The position numbers and the translations under genes were made by a program. Of a stretch of 64,000 bases of DNA, positions 25,509-38,159 are shown piece by piece. This DNA comes from Eucommia ulmoides (taxonomy: Eukaryota > Streptophyta > Magnoliopsida > Garryales > Eucommiaceae): contig CM028328.1 of NCBI GenBank assembly GCA_016647705.1, positions 44,320,647 to 44,384,646 on the forward strand, written 5' to 3'. Every line of letters begins with the position of its first letter. Positions within the stretch are counted from its first letter, which is position 1. A model generated the notes under the pieces. The model was not told the origin of the DNA and did not search any database. It was given only the letters and a program-made list of their open reading frames with translations.

Positions 25509-25579
25509 TGGTTCGATTATTGCGCAAAATAATTAATGTGTGCTAATATCGTAATGTGCATAAAATATGGTGAAATGAC

Positions 25580-26398
25580 TTTAATGAATATAGTGGCAAA
25601 CCTTGCTAAAGTTAAGAAACTAGATAGATATAGCTACGATATTTGGCATCATAAGATCCAGAATCTCCTAAATGAGTGAGAGGTATTGGAAACACTGACA
25701 CATAGCATGAAATCACCTTCCGAAGGTAATTCTACCCAACATCGGCGTGAAATGGAAATCTATCAAATTTGTGCCAAGAAAGATCGTAGTGCACGATTCA
25801 CTATGTTAAGTTATATGTATGATGATCTAATTGGTGATTATGAAGGTTATACCACTGCATAGAGATGTGGAATGACTTGAAGTTGACATGTCCTAGTAAA
25901 TTAGAAACTAGGTTGCGAGCCTTGAAGCTTAAGCTTAAAACTTATAAGATGTCTCCAAAAACAAAGATGGTTGAGCATCTTAAAAAAATGTCAGCTACGA
26001 TAGGCGACCTAAAGGCAGCTGGTAACAACTTATCTGATGAGCAACAAATCCTTGTTGTTCTTCGCTCTTTTACCTGATTCTTGGGATCAAATGAAGCTCA
26101 CAATGATGCACAATGAAACTATAATTTTTTTTTTTACCAAATTACATCATCATTTGGAATTAGAGGTAGAAAGGCTGGAGGCACAGGGCAATACTTTTAT
26201 GTTTATCGCTGAGTCTGGCCATCGACAGACATTTGGGTCCAAGCAAAAGTGGCAAGACAAAGCACAACAAAGAGGAATAGGTGGATCTATTCATAAAAAG
26301 TGAAAAGGTAGAAAGTATAAAAAAGGCAAGCATGGAGGAAAAAATGACTAATCTAAACTGAAGTGTTACAACCGTGATAAGTTTGGTGACTTTGCTCA
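25580..26398 (+). pseudogene. K2 gag remnant
   Basis: Contains the UBN2/gag pattern (MWNDLKLTCPSKLETRLRALKLKL..., then LLPDSWDQMKLTMMHNE) and ends in a zinc-knuckle-like stretch, in the middle of which A2 is inserted. In copia elements gag forms the virus-like particle. It is broken at several places and continues as a family match beyond A2 at 31316. Confidence 0.78.
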
Positions 26399-26403
26399 GT
26401 AAT

Positions 26404-28009
26404 TGGTGGCCGCAAATAATGTGCTGCCACTTTCACTGCAAGCGTACAGATCAAGTTTTAATATAGTGGACCTTTTGGTTGGGTATCGTATCCACAGGGA
26501 TTGGTTGAGATTACTATCGAGTATCGCGATTGTCATAACCTAATTTTATCTAGGCGCTAAAAATGGATTTTAATTAATTACTAATACTAAACTAAAATAC
26601 GAATTAAGTTAACTATACTATAAATACTAATTTGAGATTGTTTAGGGGAGTAGATTGCCTAGGGATTAACTTTATTTACTTAAATGCGTCTAATTTTGTT
26701 TTAGTTAACATTAACGACGTTCGGCATATTCGACAATCTCGGTTCGTAAACTTCCTCGCCATCTCTTCCGAGTGTAAGACAGGGGAATACGTGACTTCGT
26801 ATCAATGCCGAAGTCTCCCTCAACATCATAACGACTCTAGTTCACGTGCGTCTCGCCCCAACGTCATCGATTGCACACTTTCTAATGCCCTCCCGGGTCG
26901 TTAGATTGTCGTGTTGTATTAACCCTAGTCCGAATCCGGGGTTACCTCTCCTAAGTGTCAAACCCCGTATTCTCAATATATCTAAACTAGCATATAATCA
27001 TAGAAAACATGGCAACACAATCAACATACGAAGAACAACCAAGAACGAAACACAAATTCAACCAAAAGTACATTTTCATAAATAATATGTTAATCCCTAT
27101 TACAATTCATGTTTAACTCATGGCCCTAACCATTTATACAATGTAAAACGAGCTAAACATGCTCAAAAACTACCAAAATGAAGAAAACAAAGAGAAGAAA
27201 CAAGTGACTTAGCCTATATCCGAAGAATTGACGCTAGAACCGTCGAACGATCGTTTCCCTCTTTATCTTCCACCTCAGGTTGAGAGATCTCCCTCAAAAA
27301 TCCCTTATCCTAACCCTAAAATATGGCCTAAGGCCTTAGGAGCTGAAGAGGAGGGAAGAGAGGAGGAGAGAAGGGCTTAAATAGGCCACAAAATATCTCC
27401 AAAATATCTATTCTACGCAGAGGATTTCGCATAGGCAAAGAAAACTTCTCCTAGGCGAAATTAGGTCGGTTAACGTTCTGCCAGATTTTCGCCTAGGCGA
27501 AGGAAATTTCGCCTAGGCAAAGTTACTGCAGGTTTGCAATTTTGTTTTGACTGTAATTTCTTCATCCGAACTCCGATTGAGATGATTCAAAAACCTATAG
27601 AAAGATAAGAAAAATATCTACAACTTACATGTTTTGATTGTTTCCAAAATAGGATTTAATCATAGTCCAAAATAGCCTTGAAGTTACAATACCTATACCG
27701 GCTTTGCAGGTTTGGTGACCGCCTAGGCGAAGAAGTAGGCAGTGGACATGGAAATGTTCTCAGCAATCTTCACAGCCTAGGCGGTGGGCTTATTTCACAA
27801 TGTTGCCTCCTTGCTTATTTATCCACCGTAACTTCGTCCGCTTTGGTTTGATCACATCGTTTTCGCTCCGATTTCATACCTTTTCACCCCACGCACCTAT
27901 TTTAATATAAAAAGAATAAAAATATATTAAAACATATAAAAATAACTATAAGCGTACTCGAAAACTAACAAATTCGGATTGAAAATACATAGGTAATTTA
28001 CACCTATCA
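26404..28009 (-). repeat. A2 3' LTR
   Basis: 1606 bp. On the minus strand it begins TGATAGGTGTAAATT and ends GCGGCCACCA, canonical TG...CA. It contains two CCTAGG-core palindrome groups (27412-27545, 27718-27790), a TATA-like box (27375-27382) and the stem-loop block (about 26730-26970). Confidence 0.9.
27412..27790. repeat. CCTAGG-core palindrome groups in A2 3' LTR
   Basis: TTCGCCTAGGCGAA-type sites, perfect in several places, in two groups at 27412-27545 and 27718-27790. The first group lies just upstream of the TATA-like box on the minus strand. Confidence 0.85.
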
Positions 28010-29799
28010 AATACCTCCAAACTTAGAATTTTGCTAATCCTCGAGCAAAACACGCACACAATATGAGAAAGTATACAAACTAATTAGGAAATTAAAAACT
28101 ACAAACGAAAAACATTAAAAACAAAAATGTGTAAATTTTGATTATCATCTACCGGCCGAAAGATTTTTCCTTCATCGGCCCCCAATCGTATCAAGTTCAA
28201 GCATAAGTCAAACCATGTGGTGTTCTAGAATTTCAACGTTCAAAAATAGTAAGCACCATTCTAGATCCTGTTTAATTGTGTGTGATTAAACTCAAATATA
28301 CTACTATCCATTGATTAGATGGGATTATCCCTAAATAAGGATCATGACTAAAACCTTTAAGGTATAGGGAATCCATACGCCTGACCTGGGATCTATTCTC
28401 CACTAATATAGGCTCGGAGGTTCATGAAGATCAGTAGGGCTTGGTTCGGTTTTGGAATAATGGCCAAGGGTATTTTGGAATAGAAAATAGGTTAACGTCG
28501 TTAACTTAACGTTACCCGAGACACATCGCTTGGCACTCTCACACTCGAAACCCCATAGTTTAATTAGAAACAACCCTAAACAAACATTTAAGAACGTCGT
28601 ACTCACTTGTCATGTCAAAAAGAAACTATTTTTTTTTTAACACACCCCCAAACTCATTCGAATTTCAACAATTTTAATAGTGTGCAAAAATGATTAAGTA
28701 ACACACCCCAAAACGTATTTGAATTCTTATAACCTTAGGAATGTGCAAACAATATGAACGAAAAACGACAAACGAGTACTCGATTACCGAACCAATTAGA
28801 ATTTCGGCCTAAATCCAACCGCTCACATCAAGTAGCGAAATGGTAACTTGATTCACTCAAATTGTGCCTTCAGTTTAGCGATGTAGGTTTGGAAGAAGTT
28901 CAATCGGCTATGGTATTTGTTAAGTATTCAGAATTGAAACGGTTTTTAGGCTTCGATAGAGTAACGAAGGGTAATGATTTAACATGGTAAGCTTAAAAGG
29001 CTCAAGCAATCAAATGAATGCCTAAATCATATCTCCTAAACAATCTCGCCTCGAATTTCCCCCAAATCAAGTTCTAGAATCCCTATTGTCATAAAATTGA
29101 GTGAAGGATAATCGGTTTCAAATCAATTAGATAGTACTATACTGAGTTTACATGCTCGTGCATTTAGGATCCACAATAACTTTTACTAAGACGATACATC
29201 AAGCACACAGAACACACATGAATGAGCTTTACGCTCGATCTCAAAACAATCAGAGGACAGAATCATCATCGGGTATAGGCCTAGATGACGTCAAAACTCA
29301 GCACAAAACAACAACTAAACTAAACAAACCTTTCCTAAACAAGCATGGAAATGATTAAAACAGTAAAAATTAACTAAAAACATAAACACATACTACACAT
29401 CACCACCAACTTAAAACAGGTGATGTCCAAAATGAGCCGTCACCGATCCCAATGATAGTATATAGCATGATATTGAAGACGGGAATTTAGAACACATACC
29501 TGGAAGGCAAGAGGATCTAGCCTCCGACTCAAATTCACGGAGATGTATCTAACTTATTTGTGACCCTGGGTTGCCTCCCAAGAAGCGCCTGGTTTATTGT
29601 CCTCGGCCCGACATGTGCCCTCAAGACTGGAGAGATTTTTTAATGAATGAAACACAAGAGTACCTATCGATCTAACATCTTCAAGCATCTTGTAGGAAAA
29701 CAAAAACAAAACTACAAAGAAAAATTATGTACACTAAAAATGCCTAAATTAAAATCAGGTCATTTACTCACGATATCGACAATAACCACTTTGCCAATC
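28010..29799 (-). other. A2 internal region: untranslated sequence only
   Basis: The purine tract borders the LTR (28010-28024). The rest shares phrases with the A1, A3 and A4 3' regions (GTGGTGTTCTAGAATTTCAA at 28217-28236, and the ATCAGTAGGGCTTGGTTCGG context at 28430-28450). No coding frame longer than about 100 residues is present and none has a recognisable match. Confidence 0.75.
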
Positions 29800-29815
29800 C
29801 TCGGCAACGGCGCCA
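29800..29815 (-). other. A2 primer-binding site
   Basis: On the minus strand TGGCGCCGTTGCCGAG follows six bases (AGTTTT) after the LTR. It is an Asp-tRNA-type Athila primer site. Confidence 0.88.
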
Positions 29816-29821
29816 AAAACT

Positions 29822-31310
29822 TGGTGGCCGCAAATAATGCGCTGCCACTTTCACCGCAAGCGTACGGATCAAGTTTTAGTACAGTGGACCTTTCGGTCGG
29901 GTATCGTATCCACAGGGATTGGTTGAGATTACTATCCAGTATCGCGATTGTCATAACCTAATTTTATCTAGGCGATAAGAATGGATTTTAATTAATTACT
30001 AATACTAAACTAAAATACTAATTAAGTTAACCATACTATAAATACTAATTTGAGATTGTTTAGGGGAGTAGATTGCCTAGGGATTAACTTTATTTACTTA
30101 AATGCGTCTGGTTTCCTTTTAGTTAACATTAACGGTGTTTGGCGTATTCGACAATCTCGGTTCGTAAACTCCCTCGCCACCTCTTCCGAGTGTAAGACGG
30201 GGGAATACGTGACTTCGTGTCAACGCTGAAGTCCCCCTCAATATCTTAATGACTCTAGGTCACGTGAGTCTCGCCCTAACGTCATCGATTGCACACTTTC
30301 TAACACCCTCCCGGGTCATTAGATTGTCGTGTTGTGTTAACCCTAGTCCGAATCTGGGGTTACCTCTCCCGAGTGTCAAATCCTGTATTCTGAATATATC
30401 TAAACTATCATATAATCATAGAAAACACAACAACACAATCAACATACCAAGAAAAACCAAGAACGAAACACAAATTCAACCAAAAGTACATTTTCATAAA
30501 TAATACGTTAATCCCTATAACAATCTATGTTTAAATCATGGACCTAACCATTTATACAACATAAAACGAGCTAAACATGCTAAAAAACTACCAAAATGAA
30601 GAAAACAAAGAGAAGAAATGAGTGACTTAGCTTATATCTGAAGAATTGGCACTAGAACCGTCGAACGATCGTTTCCCCCTTTATCTTCCACCTCGGGTTG
30701 AGAGATCTCCTTAAAAACTCCCTTATCCTAACCCTAAAATATGGCATTATGCCTTAGGAGCTGAAAAGGAGGGAAGAGATGAGGAGAGAAGGGCTTAAAT
30801 AGGCCAAAAAATATCTCCAAAATATCTATTCTGCGTAGAGGATTTCGCCTAGGCGAAGTTAGGTTGGTTAATTTTTTTTTGGATATTCTCCTAGGTGAAG
30901 GAAACTTAGCCTAGGTGAAGGAAATTTTGGCTAGGCGAAGTTATTGCAGGTTTGCAATTTTGTTTTCACTGTAACTTCTTCATCCGAACTCCGATTGAGG
31001 TGATTCAAAAATCTATGGAAATATAAGAAAAACATATACAACTTACATGTTTTGAGTGTTTCCAAAATTGGATTTCATCATAGTCCAAAATAGCCTTGAA
31101 GTTACACCACCTGTATCGGCTTTGCAGGTTTAGTGACCGCCTAGGAGAAGAAGTAGGCGGTGGACTTGCCGATTTCATACATTTTCACCCCACGCACCTA
31201 TTTTAATACAAAAAGAATAAAAATATATTAAAACATATAAAAATAACTATAAACGTACTCAAAAACTAACAAATTCGGATTGAAAATATATAGGTAATTT
31301 ACACCTATCA
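29822..31310 (-). repeat. A2 5' LTR
   Basis: 1489 bp, same ends as the 3' LTR and slightly shorter. It carries the palindrome groups (30840-30950 and about 31138-31160) and the stem-loop block (about 30140-30390). Confidence 0.9.
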
Positions 31311-31315
31311 GTAAT

Positions 31316-32795
31316 GCATTGAGCCAAAGAAGGTACAAATCAACTCTATCTTTCAAAATGACGCCTATTTGTGTAGTGATGAGATATTGGAGTAAGAAGA
31401 CACGTCGCAAGAGATCGTGTAGGTTCCATTGAGTATCGCATAATTCCAATTGAGAGTGAATATATTTACATGGGGAATAACACTAGCGAAGATGTGATAG
31501 GAATTTGAACCTATCAATTAAAGATGCGTTATAGACGCATTGTCTTTTCTATGATGTTCTCTATGATCTTGGAGTTCAGCGAAACTTGATGTCTGTTGCA
31601 GCCATGGCCAAATTAGGTTTTACTTTTAGCTTCACTATAGAATCTGTTTAATTTTATTTAGTATTCGTGTTTTAGGGTAGTAGACACATCATATAAGGAT
31701 TTTATGTACTAAATGTTGATGATTCTTGATATTTTGATACATATTTAACTTCTCGTAATAATGATTCTATCACATCTACATCTATTATATGGGAGCATGC
31801 AAGACTTCATCATATTGGACAAGAGAGGATGAAAAGGTTAGCTCGAGAAGGACTTTTAGGTCTACTCACTAGAGTTAACTGACCCGCTTGTGAATCTTGT
31901 TTGGTTAGAAAGGCCACAAAGAAGCCCTTTAGCAAGGCTAGAAGGGCTCCATCTCCTTAGAGTAAGTCAATTTTGACATTTACGGACCCATGAATGTTAG
32001 GGCACAACATGGTGCTAATTATTTGATCATATTTATTGATGATTAGCTGCGTTTTGGTTATGTTTATCTCATTTCTCACAAATCAAAGGTATTGGATTGC
32101 ATCCAAAGATGTGTTTATTTAGTTGAGAATCAAAGAGATAAAAATCTTAAGATTTTACGTACTGATCGAGAACGCGAGTATTTATCTAAACAATTCAATG
32201 ACTTATGTGATAGTAGAGGCATCATTAAACAACTGATGATTCCGTTACTCCACAACAAAATGGACTAGCTGAGCGTAGGAATCGAACTTTATTGGATATG
32301 GTTAGGTCAATGATAACACATGCAAATCTACCAATTAATTTCTGGGGAGATGTTTTATTGACAACGACCTATATCTTTAATAAAGTGCCCTCCAAGTCAT
32401 TGCTGTCTACACCATATGAGTTATGGATTAGTTTTAAACCAGAATTAAAACACTTGAGACCATGGGGATCTGTAATTTATGTTCGTGTTACATCACATGA
32501 ACATGGATAATTGGGCCTAACAGCTCAAAAGTATAATTCATTAGATATCCATTTCACTCCAAATGATATGTGATATTACATAAACGTTCTGATGGAATAC
32601 TAAATAAGATAGAGTCATGAGATGTCGACTTCATGGAAAATGAGTTTCCAAGTAGAGGTGAAATAAGAGGTAATAAAGAATTTTGAGACGAATGAGGCAA
32701 ATGATAATTCTACACCATCACCTGGCGAGGTTGGAAAAATTAGTCCTTATCGTTTTATAAATACTCCAATGATCATAGAGGGTAGTGGGAGAGAT
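31316..32795 (+). pseudogene. K2 protease-like and integrase remnant
   Basis: After A2 the copia text resumes with a protease-like region, a pre-integrase zinc-binding stretch (about 31790-31930, ARLHHIGQERMKRLAREGLL) and the integrase core to NLPINFWGDVLLTTTYIFNKVPSKSL (about 32320-32410). It is heavily degraded, with many breaks, so only the order of domains can be trusted. In the family the integrase inserts the cDNA. Confidence 0.72.
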
Positions 32796-32798
32796 TTA

Positions 32799-33855
32799 GG
32801 CCCCGTTTGGTAACCATTCCCATCCCAAAAATTCTCATCCCATTCCCACATTTTTGGGATTTCTGTTTTGGTATAGCGTTTAGTAAATTTTGTTTCCGTA
32901 CCCATTCCATTCCAAAACTAAAATCCATCGCACTTTTTTCTTTAGAAATGAGAAACAAAAAAGTTTTGTTTCTATCTATTCCCATCCCATTTCCAACCAA
33001 AAAAAGTCTTCGTCTTTGTCTGCTCCGACCACCCCCATCACCTTCATTTGCTCCGATCACCCCCATCACCTTCGTCCTCCATAATCATCCTCCATCACCT
33101 TCGTCGTCATCTTCATCTTCCTCCTTATCCATTGTCTTCATCGTTCGCTCGTTATCGTTGTTGTTCATCTTCATTCGCTCGTCGTCGTTGTTCTTCGTCG
33201 TCGTACTCGTCATCGTTGTTCTTCGTCGTTCCTTCGTCTTTGTTGATTTCGCTCATTGTCGTTGTTCTTGTTCATCGTTCACTCGTCTACTTTTTGGTTC
33301 AAATTAGGGTTTCAATTTCTAAATTGAATTTCAATTGTCGAAATGGTTTCGATTTTCATTTTGAAATAGAAATCGAAATTGAATTTTGATTTTGGATTTC
33401 AAAATCAAAATTAAAACCCAAATTGGATTTCGAAATCGATTTTGAATTTCGATTTCAAATTTTGATTTTGATTTTAAAATGAAAATCAAAACCCAAATTG
33501 AATTTCAATTGTCGAAATGGTTTTGATTTCCATTTCGAAATCGAAATCGAAACCCAAATCGGATTTTGATCGTTGAAATAGTTTCGATTTCGATTGGGGT
33601 TTAGGATTTCAATTTCAATTTTGATTGGAGTTTAGGGTTTGATTTCTTGATGATTTCTTGATTGTGTTTTAGGGTTCTTTTGTTATTTCTTGGATAAAAT
33701 CTTTACCGAACGCGATTTTGTTCTCAGATCCAAAAAACAATTATCGTTACCAAACGCGATTTTATTCCCAAGAAGAAAATATAATTCTCATCCCATCCCA
33801 TTCTATTCCCATCCCATTGAATGATATGAACATGAAATGGTTACTAAATAGACCC
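32799..33855. mobile_element. MITE-like DNA element, possibly PIF/Harbinger
   Basis: 1057 bp starting GGCCCCGTTTGGTAACCATT and ending with an imperfect inverted copy (reverse complement GGGTCTATTTAGTAACCATT). It is flanked by TTA on both sides (32796-32798 and 33856-33858). A 3-base TTA target and GGCCCCGTTTGG-like ends suggest the PIF/Harbinger or Tourist type. The interior has CGTCGTTGTT-rich and then GAAATCGAAATC-rich tracts and no recognisable transposase. The frames of up to about 166 residues read as simple-repeat translations. Confidence 0.72.
33300..33640. repeat. Degenerate TTTCGAAATC-type tract in the MITE
   Basis: Interleaved GAAATC, GATTTC, AAATTGAA and TTTTGATTTT words in both orientations. 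Many short inverted repeats could pair with each other. This makes up the right third of the element. Confidence 0.75.
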
Positions 33856-33859
33856 TTAG

Positions 33860-35560
33860 AGAATAATGGGAGTGGACCACAAAATAATTTTCAAACTCTT
33901 CAACTGCGTAGACGTCAACGTGGAAATATTCCTCGACGTCTATTTAGGATTGATGAGGAATTTTTCATATGTTCTTTACTCGTAGAAGATAAGACTTCTT
34001 CTTAACAAGAGGCTTTATCATCGTCTACTGCTAAAGAATAGATAACTGCATTCAAAGATGATATTAGTTCTATGCAAAAAAATCAAGTATGGGAACTAGT
34101 TGATCTTCTGTCTAGACAAAAATCTATTGGAAAAAAATATTTTTTAAAGATTAAACATCAGGCATATGGATATATTGATAGGTATAAATCTCGTCTAGTA
34201 GCAAAAGGTTACACTAAAAAAAAAGGTATAGACTATGATAAAACTTTTTCACCTGTTGCTAGATTTGTCTCTATTCGCCTAATCGTAGCCATTATTTCCC
34301 ATTTAATTTTATAACTTTTTCAAATAGATGTTACAACTGCTTTTCTGAATGGAGAACTAGATGAGGAAATCTACATGAATCAACCTATTCGTTTTGTAGC
34401 CAAAGGACAAGAGCGCAAATTGTGCAAGCTAAAACGTTCCATTTATGGCCTAAAACAATCATCTAGAAAATGGTACCTCAAATTGAAGCAAGCCATAATT
34501 ACTTTTGGATTTATCATGATTTGGAAAGATCATTATGTTTACATAAAGTGGTCAGAGAAGGGTTTATTATTCTTACTTTGTACATAGACGACATTTTATT
34601 GACAGGAAATGACATAGGGATGATTATCTCTACTAAATAGTGGTTGTCCTTTACTTTTGATATAAAGGGCATGGGTAAAACAAATTATGTACTTGGTGTT
34701 AAAATTATTAGAGACCGTTCTAAGAAACTTCTTGTTTTGTCTCAAGAGACTTATATCAGGAAAGTACTTGAACGATTTCGAATGCATAATGCTAAGCCTA
34801 TAGACACTCTTATTAAGAGGGGTAGTACCTTGAGTCTTGATCTTTGTCCTAGAACTAATGTTAAAAAAAGAAAAGATGTCCCATATACCATATGCAAGTG
34901 CAATTTGAAGCCCAATGTATCCCATGATGTGTACACGACTAGACATATGTTATGCTGCGGGGTTGGTTAGTTGTTTCCAAAGTAATCCAGGAATTGTTCA
35001 TTAGAGAGTAGTTAAAAGGATCTTGTAGTATCTTCATGGAACAACAAATTATATTCTTTGCTATCGGGGTAGAAATATAAATTTGCAAGATTATAGTGAT
35101 GCAGACTGGAGTGGTAACGTGGACAAACATAGGTTGACATCGGGATATGCTTTCATACTCAGCAACGGTGTTATTTCATGGTCTAGCAAAAAACAATCTT
35201 GCATAACAATATCTACTATGGAAGCATAATATGTTGCTTGTGGTTCAAATGTTCGAAAGGTTGTTTGGTTAAAAGTATTTTTAGAAAGTCTTAAGACAGT
35301 ACCACATTCTGCAGATCCTGTAACCATACATTATGATAGTATGCCTGGCCTTGCATATGTTAAGGATCCTAAGTATCACAGAAAGATGAAGCATATTCAG
35401 ACTTGATATCACTACTAAATCCGAGATAGAGTCTCACATGGAGAAGTTGTACTTAATCACATTTCTACGAGTAAAATGGTGGTTGATCCCTTAATGAAAC
35501 CTATTTCTAGAGATTTATTCTAATCTTGTGTTAGGTCTTTGGGTGTTCGTGGATTGTGAA
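33860..35560 (+). pseudogene. K2 reverse transcriptase and RNase H remnant
   Basis: The reverse transcriptase begins near 34030 (KNQVWELVDL), continues through RYKSRLVAKGYT, FSPVARF, DVTTAFLNGELDEEIYM and YGLKQSSRKWY, and passes the YIDDILLTGND active-site region near 34580. RNase H follows near 35090-35410 (DYSDADWSG, LTSGYAF, SWSSKKQSCI). The order matches copia pol. It carries numerous breaks. In the living family this makes and removes the RNA-DNA hybrid. Confidence 0.82.
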
Positions 35561-36071
35561 AGATATGTTTGACTTATTGACTTTATATATTTGTACCACA
35601 ATGCACATTTACAATTTCATACTTTATTTGTATTCCTTAAAAGTACGATGAATAATTTAAGATATTTCTTGTAGCACACATTATTACCATGATGGTAAAT
35701 GTTACTAGGCTAAATGGTTGGATAGTGGCACAACAACCAGTCTCGACGCCGAGGTAGTGTGCGAGATGAAACTTTAGAATTATGAATATTTAATTAGAGA
35801 ATTCTTTATAGTGTCACCTTGGATGAGCCAAAATGAGGTTTATGAAAAAAAAACAAAATAAGAAAAAACGAGCATGAAAGCTTTCCCACACTTCATGTAG
35901 CTTGAGAATAGCCGAATGTGAGATTTCAGGAAAATACTCGAGGGGATACCAGCTTGAAGTTCTGAAGTCAATTACTTATGTAGTGATTAGACTTAGATTC
36001 GTACGGTAATTTAGAATGACATCCTTTTTTTTTTTTGTGAGTATAATATAGTAGCAAATAAATCATACTAC
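35561..36071 (+). other. K2 3' untranslated region, first part
   Basis: Non-coding DNA after RNase H, interrupted at 36077 by M3 and resuming at 61957. No gene. Confidence 0.65.
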
Positions 36072-36076
36072 ATATG

Positions 36077-38125
36077 TGTTGGCCCAGTAGAATATCCAAG
36101 AGAGGGGTGAATTGGATGATTAAAAATTTATCAGAATAAAACTTCAATAAATCAAATAATTAATTTTATTCTTAAATTAATTATTATCTTTATATCACAG
36201 CGGAATTAAATAATTAATTAGGTGCACACCAAATAGCAAAAATAAACAAATAAAATATTGCAGCACACTATGATATATCCTGATTCACCAAGCTCCTCTT
36301 GGCTAGTCCAGTCCTCCGAGCCGTATAGAGATTCACAATCACTAATACTCAATATCCCTTTAAAGGTAGGAACCAAACCCACACACTGATTCTTTTACAG
36401 GCTCAGAATCAACCTTTACAATATCCTTTTCCCAAGCTAAGGAAGAACCTCTACTTTTTACTGGCTAAAGAATAACCTAATTCTTTTTAACACTAAGGCC
36501 AAAGAATAAAAACCTCACCAATCACTCCCAATATCCTTTTACTCGGTAAGGATTGAACCTTTACAAATTTCACTCAAACACAATTCTATCCAGGAAGAAT
36601 CACTACCTCAATCTTTTTACGGGAAGAGAATGAAACCCAGTTACCCTTTTATTAAATACCCCCAATAGTATTTAATCCGTTATACTACTTAACAATACAA
36701 ATTGATAAGCATAAAATCTCACTCGGAGCTTCTACCAGCCCAGATAAATAATAACTCGATTAATATCCCAAATCTAGTGATAGAAAAATATGAGATTAAA
36801 AATCTGATTTTAAACAAGATATGGGCAACAAATAAATGAAGACGTAATCAGATTCAAGAAATTGCTTATAAAATTTTCTTTAATAAAAATCAGAAACAAT
36901 TTCTAAGATCAATTTTCAAAAGATAAACAAGTAATGCAATAATAGAATATAATTGGAAAGATCTCACTCAGAATCCACAGAAAGAATGATTAGAACGATG
37001 TAACTTCAAATCCGGTAGCAGCAAAGATTAATAGCAATTGATTGGAGATCGTCTCTTAGAATAGCTCACAAACTCTCAGAAAGATAACTCTTAGAAAAAC
37101 TCACTCTTATGATATGATATGATTTCTCTTGTTAGATCTGATATCATTTCATTTAATAACGAAAAACGCAGGTCTATTTATATGGGAAATAAATAAGCCC
37201 TCTAACGGCTAGTTCTCATGTGTCATGACATTTAAATACTCGCTTAGACCCCTTATATCATTATGACTTCATTTTGGTTCAATTCAATTAATAATGGCTT
37301 TTAAATCTTTCAAGTAAGTTCCCAAAATATTTCTCATCTCAATTAATTAGAATAGAAACAATGTTATGTACTAAATTGAGAAATATTAAAACTTAATGAA
37401 CCAAATCAATAGAATTTAAATAATAAATGAAGCATATCTTAAATATCATCAAATCCTTGAAATCTCTCACAAATCCCAACCAAAAATGAATACTTTTAGA
37501 TATGATTTCGGAATGCACAAGATCCTAAAACAGTGCCATAAGTCGACCTATCTGTCGACTTACCAATCTAGAGAGTTTCATAGGTCAGGTGTCAGTCAAC
37601 TTACCAATTCAAAGAGTTTCATAGGTCGACCTGTTAGTCAACTTACTAATTCATAGACTTTCACTTTTGGACATAGGTCGACCTACCTGTCGACCGACTA
37701 TGCTGGAATTTTTTTTCTAAACTCGTTTTTAACTCATTCTTATTTACGTTTTCGCCCTTTAACCATTTTATTTTCTAAATAAACTCCACTAACTTCTTAA
37801 ATTTCATTTTAGTCAATTGCAAATATTTCTTTTCAAATAACATAGGAGCAAATAATTTCATCTTATCAAAACACACATAAACAATAAAACCTTTTTGTAT
37901 CGTGTATGTGTTCCTAATTGGGATATTAAGAGTTAAAATTCACCTGAGTTGTTTTCCCTAATTTCTTCAAACTCTTAATTCTTCATCATCTTCGACATTA
38001 TCATTTAGCATTTATTTAATTTGCATCTTCATCACTGACACTTAAATAACTGAAACACTCAATTAAACCGTTAGTTCCACCAAAACGTCAACATTTAATT
38101 GTTCATCAAAATTTTAGGATCAACA
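36077..38125 (-). repeat. M3 3' LTR
   Basis: 2049 bp. On the minus strand it begins TGTTGATCCTAAAATTTTG and ends ...GGGCCAACA. It contains the GTCGAC array (37535-37705) and a TATA box (37175-37182, TATAAATA on the minus strand). Confidence 0.92.
37535..37705. repeat. GTCGAC palindrome array in M3 3' LTR
   Basis: Three units with the same layout as M2, paired GTCGAC or GTCAAC sites near AGAGAGTTT/AGACTTT spacers. Confidence 0.8.
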
Positions 38126-38158
38126 ATCTCCCTCTTTTTGATGATGACAATTAACTTT
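38126..38158 (-). other. M3 polypurine tract
   Basis: On the minus strand AAAAAGAGGGAGAT abuts the 3' LTR, with GTCATCATC just before it. This is the expected plus-strand primer and a useful lineage mark for SIRE/Maximus. Confidence 0.85.
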
Positions 38159-38159
38159 G

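Larger units (their letters stand above)
26404..31310 (-). mobile_element. A2: non-autonomous Athila-like element, no coding region
   Basis: Two LTRs (26404-28009 and 29822-31310), a primer site, a purine tract and about 1.8 kb of internal sequence. It is flanked by a perfect 5-base target duplication GTAAT (26399-26403 and 31311-31315). I find no gag, pol or extra frame. The internal sequence is essentially the 3' untranslated region seen in A1, A3 and A4. This is a LARD-like derivative that needed proteins from relatives. LTR divergence is about 6 per cent by eye in the first 165 bases. Confidence 0.9.

Noticed and set aside
32807-33389. Frames of up to 166 residues in the MITE-like element
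   Set aside because: Rich in Ser/Phe/Leu/Val from CGTCGTTGTT-type repeats, overlapping in three frames. Not a recognisable transposase.
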